The notes under the pieces are model-generated. The model had not been told where the DNA came from. It was given only the letters and a program-made list of their open reading frames with translations, and searched no databases. A DNA stretch of 64,000 nt from JALZKA01 sp963725035 (GTDB lineage Bacteria > Actinomycetota > Thermoleophilia > Solirubrobacterales > 70-9): contig CAVRWX010000011.1 of the NCBI GenBank assembly GCA_963725035.1, forward strand, positions 186,001 to 250,000, in the 5' to 3' direction. Shown one piece after another: positions 1 to 7,685 of this stretch. Every line of letters starts with the position of its first letter. Positions within the stretch are counted from its first letter, which is position 1. The position numbers and the translations under genes are program-made.

Positions 1-535
1 GAGGGCTCGGGCTGGATCGCCGGCCCCGGGATCGTCGTCACGAACGCGCACGTGGTCGCCGGCCAGGACGACACGCAGGTGACGACCACGGACGGCCGCA
101 CGCTGGACGCGGGCGCGCTCCACTACGAGCCGCGTAACGACCTCGCCGTGCTCGGCGTGCCCGGCCTCGGGGGGACCCCTCTCGACCTTGGTCGAAAAGC
201 CGCGCAAGGGCACCGCGTCGGTCGCTGTCGGTTATCCCGAGGGCGGGCCGCTCACGCTCACGCCCGCGCGCCTGGGGAGAACGGGCACCGTCGAGAGCCA
301 GGATTCCTATGGCCGCGGCCCGATCGAGCGCCGGATGACGCCGTTTCGCGGCGAGGTGCGAAACGGCAACTCCGGCGGGGCCGTCATTGACGGGAACGGG
401 GACGTCCTTGCCACCGTGTTCGCCTCCTCGGTCTCGAGCGGCGCACCGAGCGGCCTCGGCATCCCGAACGACATTGTCGCGGAAGCGCTCTCGGGCCCGC
501 TCGACGGCGCCCCAACCGGCCCCTGCGCCGCGTAA
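1..535 (+). CDS. Trypsin-like serine protease (MarP/S1C-like), 5' truncated by window edge, frameshifted
   Basis: Protease domain of a trypsin-fold serine peptidase. All three catalytic residues are visible: His in TNAHVV (about 40-57), Asp in NDLAVL (about 136-153) and Ser in NGNSGGAV (about 362-385). In actinobacterial MarP-type proteases this domain follows a CvpA-like membrane anchor, which would lie left of the window, so an extracytoplasmic site is inferred. The reading frame changes near 187-191: before it the frame begins at base 1, after it at base 2. Removing one G from the CTTGGTC stretch joins both halves into a continuous protease. A single indel with an intact triad suggests a sequence error more than a dead gene. 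Confidence 0.7.
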
Positions 536-546
536 CCCGGCGCTTG

Positions 547-609
547 AGGTGCCAGGCACCTAACGCTTTGGCCCTGCGCTGCCCGGTGCCAGGCACGGTG
601 CCAGGCACC
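547..609. repeat. Three copies of the palindrome GGTGCCAGGCAC(C)
   Basis: AGGTGCCAGGCACCT at 547-561 is a perfect 7+1+7 palindrome. Two further copies, 585-596 and 597-609, are directly abutted. They fill most of the gap between the protease and the permease. REP-like intergenic repeats are the likely class; a role as hairpin terminator for the protease gene is possible. No coding potential is seen here. Confidence 0.7.
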
Positions 610-614
610 AACGT

Positions 615-2014
615 GTGAGTGCCCCCATCCTGGGTACGTCTCCTCACATGGAAGCGTCCGAAGGAGCCAAGCCTGTCGACCCCGCTGAGGAGGAAGGGGG
701 CGGTCTTCGCCGCGCCATCGGCCCGAGGCTTCTCCTCTTCTTCATCATCGGAGACATCCTGGGCGGCGGGATCTACGCCCTCGTCGGAGAGGTAGGCGGC
801 GAGACCGGAGGGGCGATCTGGATCGCGTTCACCGTGGCGCTTGTGATGGCGGCGTTCACGGCGGGCTCGTACGCCGAGCTCGTCTCCAAGTACCCGCGGG
901 CCGGGGGCGCCGGCCTCTATGTCCACAAGGCGTACGGCAACGCGTTCTTCAGCTTCATGATCGCGTTCGCCGTCGCGATGTCGGGCATCACGTCAGCGGC
1001 CACCCTGTCGCGCGCTTTCGGAGGCGATTATCTGAACGTGTTCATCGACGTCGATGTCGTGCTGGCGGCGCTCGCCCTGATCACGCTCATCGCGCTCGTC
1101 AACTTCCGCGGCATCGCCGAGTCGGTGAAGCTGAACGTCGGCTTCACCGTGGTGGAGGTCGGCGGACTCCTACTGATCATCCTGATCGCGGTGATCGCTG
1201 TTATCCAGGGAGACGCGGACACCTCACGTCCGTTCGAGATCAAGAGGGTTCGAGCCTGATCGGCGTGGCACTTGCGGGAGCGGCGCTCGCGTTCTATGCC
1301 CTGATCGGGTTCGAGGACTCCGTGAACATCTCGGAGGAGGTCAAGGACCCGACGCGGGTGTATCCGAAGGTCATCTTCGGCGGGCTCGCGATTGCAGGTG
1401 TGATCTACCTCCTGGTCACGATCGGCGCTTCCGCGGTCGTGCCCACGGCTGACCTGAGCAGCTCCTCCGGGCCGCTCCTCGAGGTCGTGAAGCAGGGGCC
1501 GCTCGGCATCGACACGAAGGTCTTCTCGGCGATCGGGCTCCTCGCCCTTTCGAACGGCGCGCTGATCAACATGATCATGGCCTCGCGGCTCATGTACGGC
1601 ATGTCGCGCGAAGGCGTCCTGCCCAAGCCGTTCGCCGCTGTCCATACGACGCGCAAGACGCCGTGGGTCGCGATCATCTTCACCACCCTCGTGGCCGCTG
1701 GACTCATCCTCGAGGCGAACCTCGAGGCGCTTGCCAGGACAACGGTCGCGCTCCTCCTGATCGTCTTCACGGTCGTCAACGCCACCGTCCTCTGGCTTCG
1801 CCGCGATCCCGTCGACCACGAGCACTTCCAGATCCCGTCGGCCATTCCGGTGCTTGGCGTCGGCGTGTCGATCGCGCTGATGACGCAGGTCAGGGGCGAG
1901 GACTGGGGCAGGGCGGGCATCCTTCTGGGCATCGGCGCCGTGCTCTTCGTGATCAATTGGGCGGCGGTCCGTAAGTTTGGTAGCGGACACACCGAAGTGT
2001 CACAAAGATCCTGA
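615..2014 (+). CDS. APC-family amino acid permease, one frameshift
   Basis: Polytopic amino acid/polyamine permease of the APC superfamily, predicted to import amino acids at the cytoplasmic membrane. The N-terminal half shows the family's first helix motif (FFIIGDILGGGIYALVG) and several hydrophobic segments. The second half continues with YALIGFEDSVNISEEVKDP, the conserved helix 6/loop motif, and about six more helices. The frame breaks near 1244: ATC AAG AGG should read ATC AAG GAG GGT, so one missing G restores a protein of about 465 residues ending at 2014. The start may be GTG 615 or, more like the family, ATG 648. Substrate cannot be told. Confidence 0.8.
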
Positions 2015-2027
2015 TCTTGTATCCAGA

Positions 2028-2044
2028 AGTCCTAATTTAGGACT
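2028..2044. promoter_or_regulatory. Perfect 17-bp palindrome upstream of the MFS exporter (operator candidate)
   Basis: AGTCCTAA-T-TTAGGACT is an 8+1+8 perfect inverted repeat, 30 bp upstream of the ribosome binding site of the exporter and just after the permease stop. A dyad of this size before a drug-exporter gene fits a MarR/TetR/PadR-type operator. No regulator gene adjoins it, so the binding protein is unknown. Confidence 0.55.
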
Positions 2045-2085
2045 ATCTGCTACGGTGTCTCCTTAACCCCAACCAAGGAGACGTT

Positions 2086-3576
2086 TTGACCACTGCAGAT
2101 TCAGCCCGAGACCGTTGGCTCGCCCTCTACGTACTGTGCGCGGGCTTCCTGATGATCGTCCTCGACATGACGGTGGTCAACGTCGCGCTGCCCGCCATCC
2201 AGGAGGACCTCGGCTTCAGCCAGTCCGGCCTCGCGTGGGTCGTCAACGGCTACCTGATCGCCTTCGGTGGTCTCCTGTTGCTCTCCGGGCGCCTGGGCGA
2301 CCTTCTGGGGCGCAAGGACGTCTTCATGGTGGGTATGGCGATCTTCCTCGCCGCGTCGCTCGTATGCGGCTTTGCGCAGAGCCAGGAGGTTCTGGTCGGC
2401 GCGAGGTTCATCCAGGGCGTCGGCGGTGCCCTCACCTCGGCGGTGATCCTGGGAATGATCGTGACGATGTTCCAGGAGCCGAAGGAGCAGGCCAAGGCGC
2501 TGGGCGTCTACGCGTTCGTTGCATCGGCGGGCGGCTCGATCGGCCTTTTGGCAGGCGGCATCCTGACCGAGGCCATCAATTGGCACTGGATCTTCTTCAT
2601 CAATCTGCCGATCGGCATCGGGACTGCTTTCGCAGCCAACAAGCTCGTCACCCGTGACAAGGGGCTGGGCTTCGACAAGGGCACCGACATCCCCGGCGCG
2701 GTCCTCATCACCTCGTCGCTGATGCTCGGCGTCTACACGATCGTCGGCCCCGCGGCCGAGGAGGGCTGGGGCAACTCGACGACGCTCCTTCTGGGAGCGA
2801 TCTCATCGGCGCTCCTGGCCCTCTTCATCTATCGCCAGGCGCACGCGGCGAACCCGCTCATGCCGCTTCGCATGTTCCGCTCGCGGAACGTCTCGGGCGC
2901 CAACGTCATCCAGGCGCTGACTATCGCCGGCATGTTCGGCATGTTCTTCATGGGCTCGCTCTATATGCAGCAGGTCCTGGGCTACGACGCGCTGGAAATC
3001 GGCCTCGCGTTCCTGCCGACCACGCTCGCGATGGGGATCATGTCGATCCGCTTCTCGGACCGTCTGATCAATCGCTTCGGGCCGAAGAACGTGCTCATCC
3101 CGGGTCTGACCCTGATTGGCCTCGGATTGGCGCTCTTCACCAACACGCCAGTCGACGGCGTCTACCTGGAGAACGTCCTGCCGCCGATGCTCCTCTTGGG
3201 AATCGGCGCGGGCTCGTCGTTCACGGCGCTGATGACGCTCGCGATGTCGGGCGCCACGCAGGAGGACGCGGGCCTCGCATCGGGCCTCGTCAACACGACC
3301 GCGCAGGTGGGCGCCGCGCTTGGGCTCGCGGTCCTCGCGACGCTGTCCGCGACCCGGACCGAGAACCTGATCGCCGGCGGAACGAGCGAGCCCGAGGCGC
3401 TCGTCAGCGGCTGGCATCTCGCGTTCTGGATCGGCACCGCGCTGGTTGCCGTCGCGATCGCGGTCGCCGCTCTGGTGGTCGAGGCACCCGACGAGGTGCC
3501 CGGCCACGCCGAGGCGCCCGAGGGCGAAGGCTCCCACGAGGCCGATCAGCGCGAGCCCGCGTACTCGGCGAGCTAG
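2086..3576 (+). CDS. DHA2-family MFS multidrug exporter (EmrB/QacA type)
   Basis: Proton-driven 14-helix major facilitator of the DHA2 family, 496 residues, typical length. Visible signatures are DMTVVNVALPAIQ in helix 1, motif A GRLGDLLGRKDVF after helix 2, and motif C-like GGSIGLLAGGIL in helix 5. The start is TTG at 2086, chosen because AAGGAG lies at 2075-2080 and no better start precedes helix 1. The tail after the last helix is acidic. The gene stands alone behind a 17-bp palindrome, suggesting ligand-responsive repression. Export of drugs or toxic metabolites is the family role; the actual substrate is unknown. The stop is 11 bp from repeat copy 1 and converges on the next gene. Confidence 0.9.
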   Translation: MTTADSARDRWLALYVLCAGFLMIVLDMTVVNVALPAIQEDLGFSQSGLAWVVNGYLIAFGGLLLLSGRLGDLLGRKDVFMVGMAIFLAASLVCGFAQSQEVLVGARFIQGVGGALTSAVILGMIVTMFQEPKEQAKALGVYAFVASAGGSIGLLAGGILTEAINWHWIFFINLPIGIGTAFAANKLVTRDKGLGFDKGTDIPGAVLITSSLMLGVYTIVGPAAEEGWGNSTTLLLGAISSALLALFIYRQAHAANPLMPLRMFRSRNVSGANVIQALTIAGMFGMFFMGSLYMQQVLGYDALEIGLAFLPTTLAMGIMSIRFSDRLINRFGPKNVLIPGLTLIGLGLALFTNTPVDGVYLENVLPPMLLLGIGAGSSFTALMTLAMSGATQEDAGLASGLVNTTAQVGAALGLAVLATLSATRTENLIAGGTSEPEALVSGWHLAFWIGTALVAVAIAVAALVVEAPDEVPGHAEAPEGEGSHEADQREPAYSAS

Positions 3577-3582
3577 GAACCC

Positions 3583-4272
3583 TCAACTTCGCCGAGAGGT
3601 GGAATTCCCACACATATCGTGGAAATTCCTACTCTCGGCGAAGAAGACGGCGCGGAGCGTCACCAGGCGCGCGGGTTGCCCTCGGGGATCTAGTCCATCG
3701 ACCAGCCTCACGTCAACCACCGGCGCCGGAAACTCTCCCGTGGTTGCCATGAACCTTTCCCAGGCACCCGGCCCCAGCTCGTCGAACGCCGCCTCACACG
3801 CCCGGACATACGAAGCGATGATGATCGCGCTCGGCGGAGTCTCCACCGCGAAGTGGCCCTCCTTCGCGGTGAAGGCGTAGACGCGGTCGAAGCCTGAGTC
3901 GTCCGCCACAACCCCGTCCGTCACCTCCACCCGGTCGTAGCGCAGTTCACGCCCGTCGAGCCGCTCGAGCTCCGCCTCCGTCAGCTCGATCAGCACCCCA
4001 TTGGGCCACTCGGCCTCCGGCGCATCGGGCGCCCGCTCGATGTTCAGGCCCACGATGTGCTCGAACGGTTCGCCGTCCACCCGCTCGAAGGTCTTCTCGT
4101 GGGCGGTGTTCTTCCTGTAGACGGACCATCGCCGTCGCCACCCCGCAAGCTGCGCCGGAACAGGCGCCGGCGCCTCACGCCCAAGTGTCTCGGCGATCGA
4201 ATCCCGGCTCACAAGCGAGCCATACCCGAACACCGCGAGCCTCTCCCCGTCGATGGCCTCGTCGGGGGTCAT
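3583..4272 (-). CDS. Gamma-glutamylcyclotransferase-like (GGCT/AIG2 fold) protein
   Basis: Small cytosolic protein of the gamma-glutamylcyclotransferase-like fold, which acts on gamma-glutamyl peptides or amines with release of 5-oxoproline. FGYGSLVSR near the N terminus is the family's substrate-binding loop; the exact substrate is not predictable. The start ATG at 4272 overlaps the TGA of the helicase gene as ATGA, so translation is coupled. A longer start at 4353 would lie inside the helicase. The last roughly 19 codons are supplied by palindromic repeat copy 1 (reading AESRNFHD...), so the natural C terminus may have been altered by the repeat. About 229 residues. Confidence 0.75.
   Translation of the reverse strand: MTPDEAIDGERLAVFGYGSLVSRDSIAETLGREAPAPVPAQLAGWRRRWSVYRKNTAHEKTFERVDGEPFEHIVGLNIERAPDAPEAEWPNGVLIELTEAELERLDGRELRYDRVEVTDGVVADDSGFDRVYAFTAKEGHFAVETPPSAIIIASYVRACEAAFDELGPGAWERFMATTGEFPAPVVDVRLVDGLDPRGQPARLVTLRAVFFAESRNFHDMCGNSTSRRS
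3587..3643. repeat. Palindromic intergenic repeat, copy 1
   Basis: A 57-nt imperfect palindrome with perfect 12-bp outer arms (CTTCGCCGAGAG at 3587-3598, CTCTCGGCGAAG at 3632-3643) and inner arms TGGAATTCCCAC / GTGGAAATTCCTA. It lies between the convergent exporter and cyclotransferase genes. Copies 2 (34209-34256) and 3 (63167-63217) share the core and orientation. Confidence 0.85.
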
Positions 4273-7200
4273 CGAACCGGGGCGGGGGCGTCGCGCGACG
4301 GGCGCCATGCGGGGCGCGGGCACAGGCGCGGGGCCGCGGGGCAGCCGAAGCACAGCGCGGCGTACGGCTCGTCCGTGACCTCGAACGATCCCGCTCGGAT
4401 CTGCGCCACGAGCCCTTCGAGGCTCCCGCGCGCGGTGGCGAGCGCGGCCTCATCGAAGACCTCGACAACCGGCTCGTCGGGCCTCTCGAGGAACACGTGG
4501 GCGGTCCGCACAGTCCCGCCACCGCCGGCCTCCCCAGCGACCGCCAGCGCATAAACCGCACGCTGCGACGCATATCGCTCACCCAACGGTTCCACTCCGC
4601 CGGACCCGACCCTGTCGGTCTTGAAATCGACCACGACCGGACCATCCCCGTTGTCGCCGCCGTTCGGGGTCGCCAAGAGATCGATGTTGCCCCGAAGCAC
4701 GGTCCCGCCCAGCGGCAGCACAAACGGCGCCTCGGGCCGCACCCGCGCGCCGCGAATCTCCGCGCAAAGCTCGGAGCCAAGCCACCCGTCCACCAAGCGC
4801 GTCGCCCGGGCCAGGACCTCGCTGTCCTCGACGCCTTCGCGAGCGAGGAGAGCCGTAAGCCGCTCAGGGCCGGGGTGCTCCCAGCCGGCTCGCGCGCTCC
4901 ATTCGAGCGCCGCGTGGACCGCGTTGCCGAGCGCGAGCGCGGGGGAGGGGCCGGCGCCTCCCACCACGGCGTCGTCCTCGGGCTCCTGGAGCTCATCGCC
5001 TGCCCGCGCTTCCTCGTCAAGCTCATCGCCTTCGTCCTCGCGCGGAGCCGCCGCCGTCACCAGTCCTGCGCGAACGCCCAGGACGCGCTCGACGTAGAAG
5101 CGGTAGCCGCAGCGCTTGAACGCGTCGAGCGCCGAGTAGGAGAGATGCCCGAGCGGGACGACCGAGCGGCCCTCCTCCAGGATCGGCGGCATCGCGCCCA
5201 GGACGTCTTCGGGTGGCAGCTCCGCTGACGGGGGCGCAGGGGTCAGGGCGATCGCCCGTTCCTCGCTCGGGCGCTGGACGCGCACATCGAGTGGCACGGG
5301 CAATTGCACCAGCCCGCTCGTCTCCTCCCAGCCGGCGTCAACGAGCAGAGGCAGGATGCGCTTCAAGACGCTGTCCTTTGGCTCCGGCTCGGACGCGACG
5401 CATGCCTTCTCGTTGTACTGGCCCGAGAGGAGCAGGCGGTCCTGCGCTCGGGTCATCGCCACGTAGTTCAGGCGGCAAGCCTCCTCGGCGTCCGCCTCCT
5501 TCTCTTCTGAGTTGAGCTCCTCCAGCTCCCAGACGCCAAAGGACTTTGCGGTCGGGAAGGCCAGCCGCAGGCCGAACCGGCACGGCTCGCCCTCGTCGCC
5601 GACGCGGCCGATCCAGATGTCCCCGCTTCTGCGGCCGGCCTGGAGCGGGCGATCGAGCTCGGGGACCGCGACCACGGGGAACTCAAGGCCCTTTGCGCCG
5701 TGCACCGTCATGATGCGCACGCCGTCGTGGTCTTCGGCTTGGACCGGGGCGAGCCCCTCCCGCTCGTCGCGTTGTGTCGACTCAGCCGCCTGGACGAGGA
5801 ACGTGCGCAGGTCTCGGCCCTCGTTCCGCTCGAACTCCGCTGCGATCCGCATCAGCTTTCGGACGTTCGCCATCCGCCCGGCCGGCTGGCTCTTCGCGAG
5901 CAGGGCCAGGTCATACCTGAATGCGTTCATCGTCCGCTCGACCAAGACGTCGAGTGGGAGCAGCGGCGCCTCCGCCCTGAGGGCCTCGAGCTTCTCGCAG
6001 AAATCGCGCAGCTTGGCGGCGTCGGCGTCCTCGATCTGCTCGAGGCGCTCGGGCTCGGCCAGCTCGTAGTCCCACTCCTCGTCCGTCGTTCTGCCGAATC
6101 CGATCTCGAGCGCAGGCCAAACGTGCCCGCCGCCCGCCGCGGCGCGAAGGAGCCAGAGCGTGTCGGGCGTAACCCCGACCGCGGGGCAGGCCAGCGCGCC
6201 GAAAAGCATCTCGTCGTCGAGCGGGTTGGCGACCACGCCAAGGAGGCGCAGGATGTCCTCGACCTGTTGCTGCGACCAGTAGCCGCGCCCGCCGACCACG
6301 TACGGCTCGAGCTCGAAACGCCGCAACGCCTCCTCGTAGGCGTCCACATGGGTGAAGGCCCGGAGCAGCACGACGATGTCGCCGCGCTTCACGTCCTCGT
6401 CGTCGACCAGCTCACGCAGCCGCTCGGCCAGCGCCCGCGCCTGCGCGACGATCGCCAGGTCGGTCTCGGACTGAGGCCGTTTCATCACGCCCTCGTGGTC
6501 CTTCCATTTCAAGTGCTTCGCTCCCTTCCCCTCCTGATAGGTGAGGAGCAGCTCCACCTCGGGCGAGCCCGGAATGTCCTGGTCCGATCCCTTGCCGACC
6601 ACGAGGTGCGCGAAGTTCTCGAGCAGGGTGTCGCCGAACGAGTTCGCCGCGTCGAGGATCGGCCGGCGCGAGCGGAAGTTGCCTCGGAGAGGTAGAACGT
6701 CGGTTGTGGGCGACTCCTCCGCCTTTCGCCTTTGCGCCCGGAACACCTCGAGGTCGGCGTTTCGGAACCGGTAGATCGACTGGTGCTCGTCGCCGACCGT
6801 GAAGAGGCGCGTCTCGGGGCCGCGAAGCTGCTCGACGAGGTCGAGCTGCACCCGGTTCGTGTCCTGGAACTCGTCCACCATCAGGTGCTTGAAGCGCCCG
6901 TGCCATTGCTCGCGGACCGCGGGAGAGGTGCGAAGGAGCTCGACGGCGTGGATCTCGAGGTCGGAGAAGTCGAGGCCCGAGCGGATCCGCTTGAGTTCCG
7001 CGTAGCGCCGGTTCGTCTCGTCGAGCACGGCGTCGAGTGCGGCCCGCGCCTCCAGCGCGAAGCGCCGCTCGTCCACGCTCAGCTCTGAATCCTCGTCCTT
7101 CTCCTTTTGCGAGCGCTTGGGCTCGCCGACCTCGGGCAGGCGCGGGGCGGCCATGCCCTGGCTTCGCAGCCGCTCGTGCGCCACAAGCGTGATGTCGCGA

Positions 7201-7685
7201 ATGCGATACGGCCGGTAGGCCGCGGTCACCCGCTGCACGGTCTCGTCGCCGCCCGAGACGAGAGCCTCTACCGCCTCGCGAGCCGCCTGGGAGAGCAGGC
7301 GCTGCGACTCCGGCGCGTCGAGCACACGAAAGCGCGGATCCAGGCCGGCCGCCACCGGGTGCGCAGCCAGAAGGCGACGGCAGAAGCCGTGGATGGTCGT
7401 GACCCAGGCGCGCTCGGTATCGCGCGCCAGGCGGCGCTCGCCCCGGCCGGCGAGCTCGCGGCGGATTCGCTGGCGAAGCTCCGCCGCCGCGCGCTCGGTG
7501 AAGGTGAAGGCGAGGATCTCGTCGATCTCCGCGCCGTCTTCGAGGAGCGCGCCGCAGTAGCGGCCCACGAGCACCCGCGTCTTGCCGGTGCCGGCACCGG
7601 CTTCGCAGAAGACGTCGCGGTCGCGCGTCTCGATCGCGTTCCGCTGTTCGGGGGTCGGCTCGCGCCCCATAGCGGCGTCGCTCAC
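4269..7685 (-). CDS. AddA-like helicase-nuclease (UvrD/Rep superfamily with C-terminal PD-(D/E)XK domain)
   Basis: ATP-dependent SF1A helicase with a C-terminal RecB-type nuclease, predicted to process double-strand DNA ends for recombination together with the upstream gene. Visible motifs: Walker A AGAGTGKT (residues 29-36 from this start), Walker B LMVDEFQDTN, motif III VGDEHQSIYRFR, motif V IMTVHGAKGLEF and motif VI YVAMTRAQDRLLLS. The nuclease part begins at LSYSALDAFKRCGYRF and holds VVVDFKTDR. Cysteines in KRCGYRF and CFGCPAAPRLCP look like the four ligands of the Fe-S staple of AddAB-type nucleases. The start is GTG 7685, overlapping the upstream TGA as GTGA. About 1138 residues. Confidence 0.88.
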   Translation of the reverse strand: MSDAAMGREPTPEQRNAIETRDRDVFCEAGAGTGKTRVLVGRYCGALLEDGAEIDEILAFTFTERAAAELRQRIRRELAGRGERRLARDTERAWVTTIHGFCRRLLAAHPVAAGLDPRFRVLDAPESQRLLSQAAREAVEALVSGGDETVQRVTAAYRPYRIRDITLVAHERLRSQGMAAPRLPEVGEPKRSQKEKDEDSELSVDERRFALEARAALDAVLDETNRRYAELKRIRSGLDFSDLEIHAVELLRTSPAVREQWHGRFKHLMVDEFQDTNRVQLDLVEQLRGPETRLFTVGDEHQSIYRFRNADLEVFRAQRRKAEESPTTDVLPLRGNFRSRRPILDAANSFGDTLLENFAHLVVGKGSDQDIPGSPEVELLLTYQEGKGAKHLKWKDHEGVMKRPQSETDLAIVAQARALAERLRELVDDEDVKRGDIVVLLRAFTHVDAYEEALRRFELEPYVVGGRGYWSQQQVEDILRLLGVVANPLDDEMLFGALACPAVGVTPDTLWLLRAAAGGGHVWPALEIGFGRTTDEEWDYELAEPERLEQIEDADAAKLRDFCEKLEALRAEAPLLPLDVLVERTMNAFRYDLALLAKSQPAGRMANVRKLMRIAAEFERNEGRDLRTFLVQAAESTQRDEREGLAPVQAEDHDGVRIMTVHGAKGLEFPVVAVPELDRPLQAGRRSGDIWIGRVGDEGEPCRFGLRLAFPTAKSFGVWELEELNSEEKEADAEEACRLNYVAMTRAQDRLLLSGQYNEKACVASEPEPKDSVLKRILPLLVDAGWEETSGLVQLPVPLDVRVQRPSEERAIALTPAPPSAELPPEDVLGAMPPILEEGRSVVPLGHLSYSALDAFKRCGYRFYVERVLGVRAGLVTAAAPREDEGDELDEEARAGDELQEPEDDAVVGGAGPSPALALGNAVHAALEWSARAGWEHPGPERLTALLAREGVEDSEVLARATRLVDGWLGSELCAEIRGARVRPEAPFVLPLGGTVLRGNIDLLATPNGGDNGDGPVVVDFKTDRVGSGGVEPLGERYASQRAVYALAVAGEAGGGGTVRTAHVFLERPDEPVVEVFDEAALATARGSLEGLVAQIRAGSFEVTDEPYAALCFGCPAAPRLCPRPAWRPSRDAPAPVR

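Noticed and set aside
5700..6695. Plus-strand open frame opposite the addA-like gene
   Set aside because: No motif or start context; mirrors codon bias of the real minus-strand gene.
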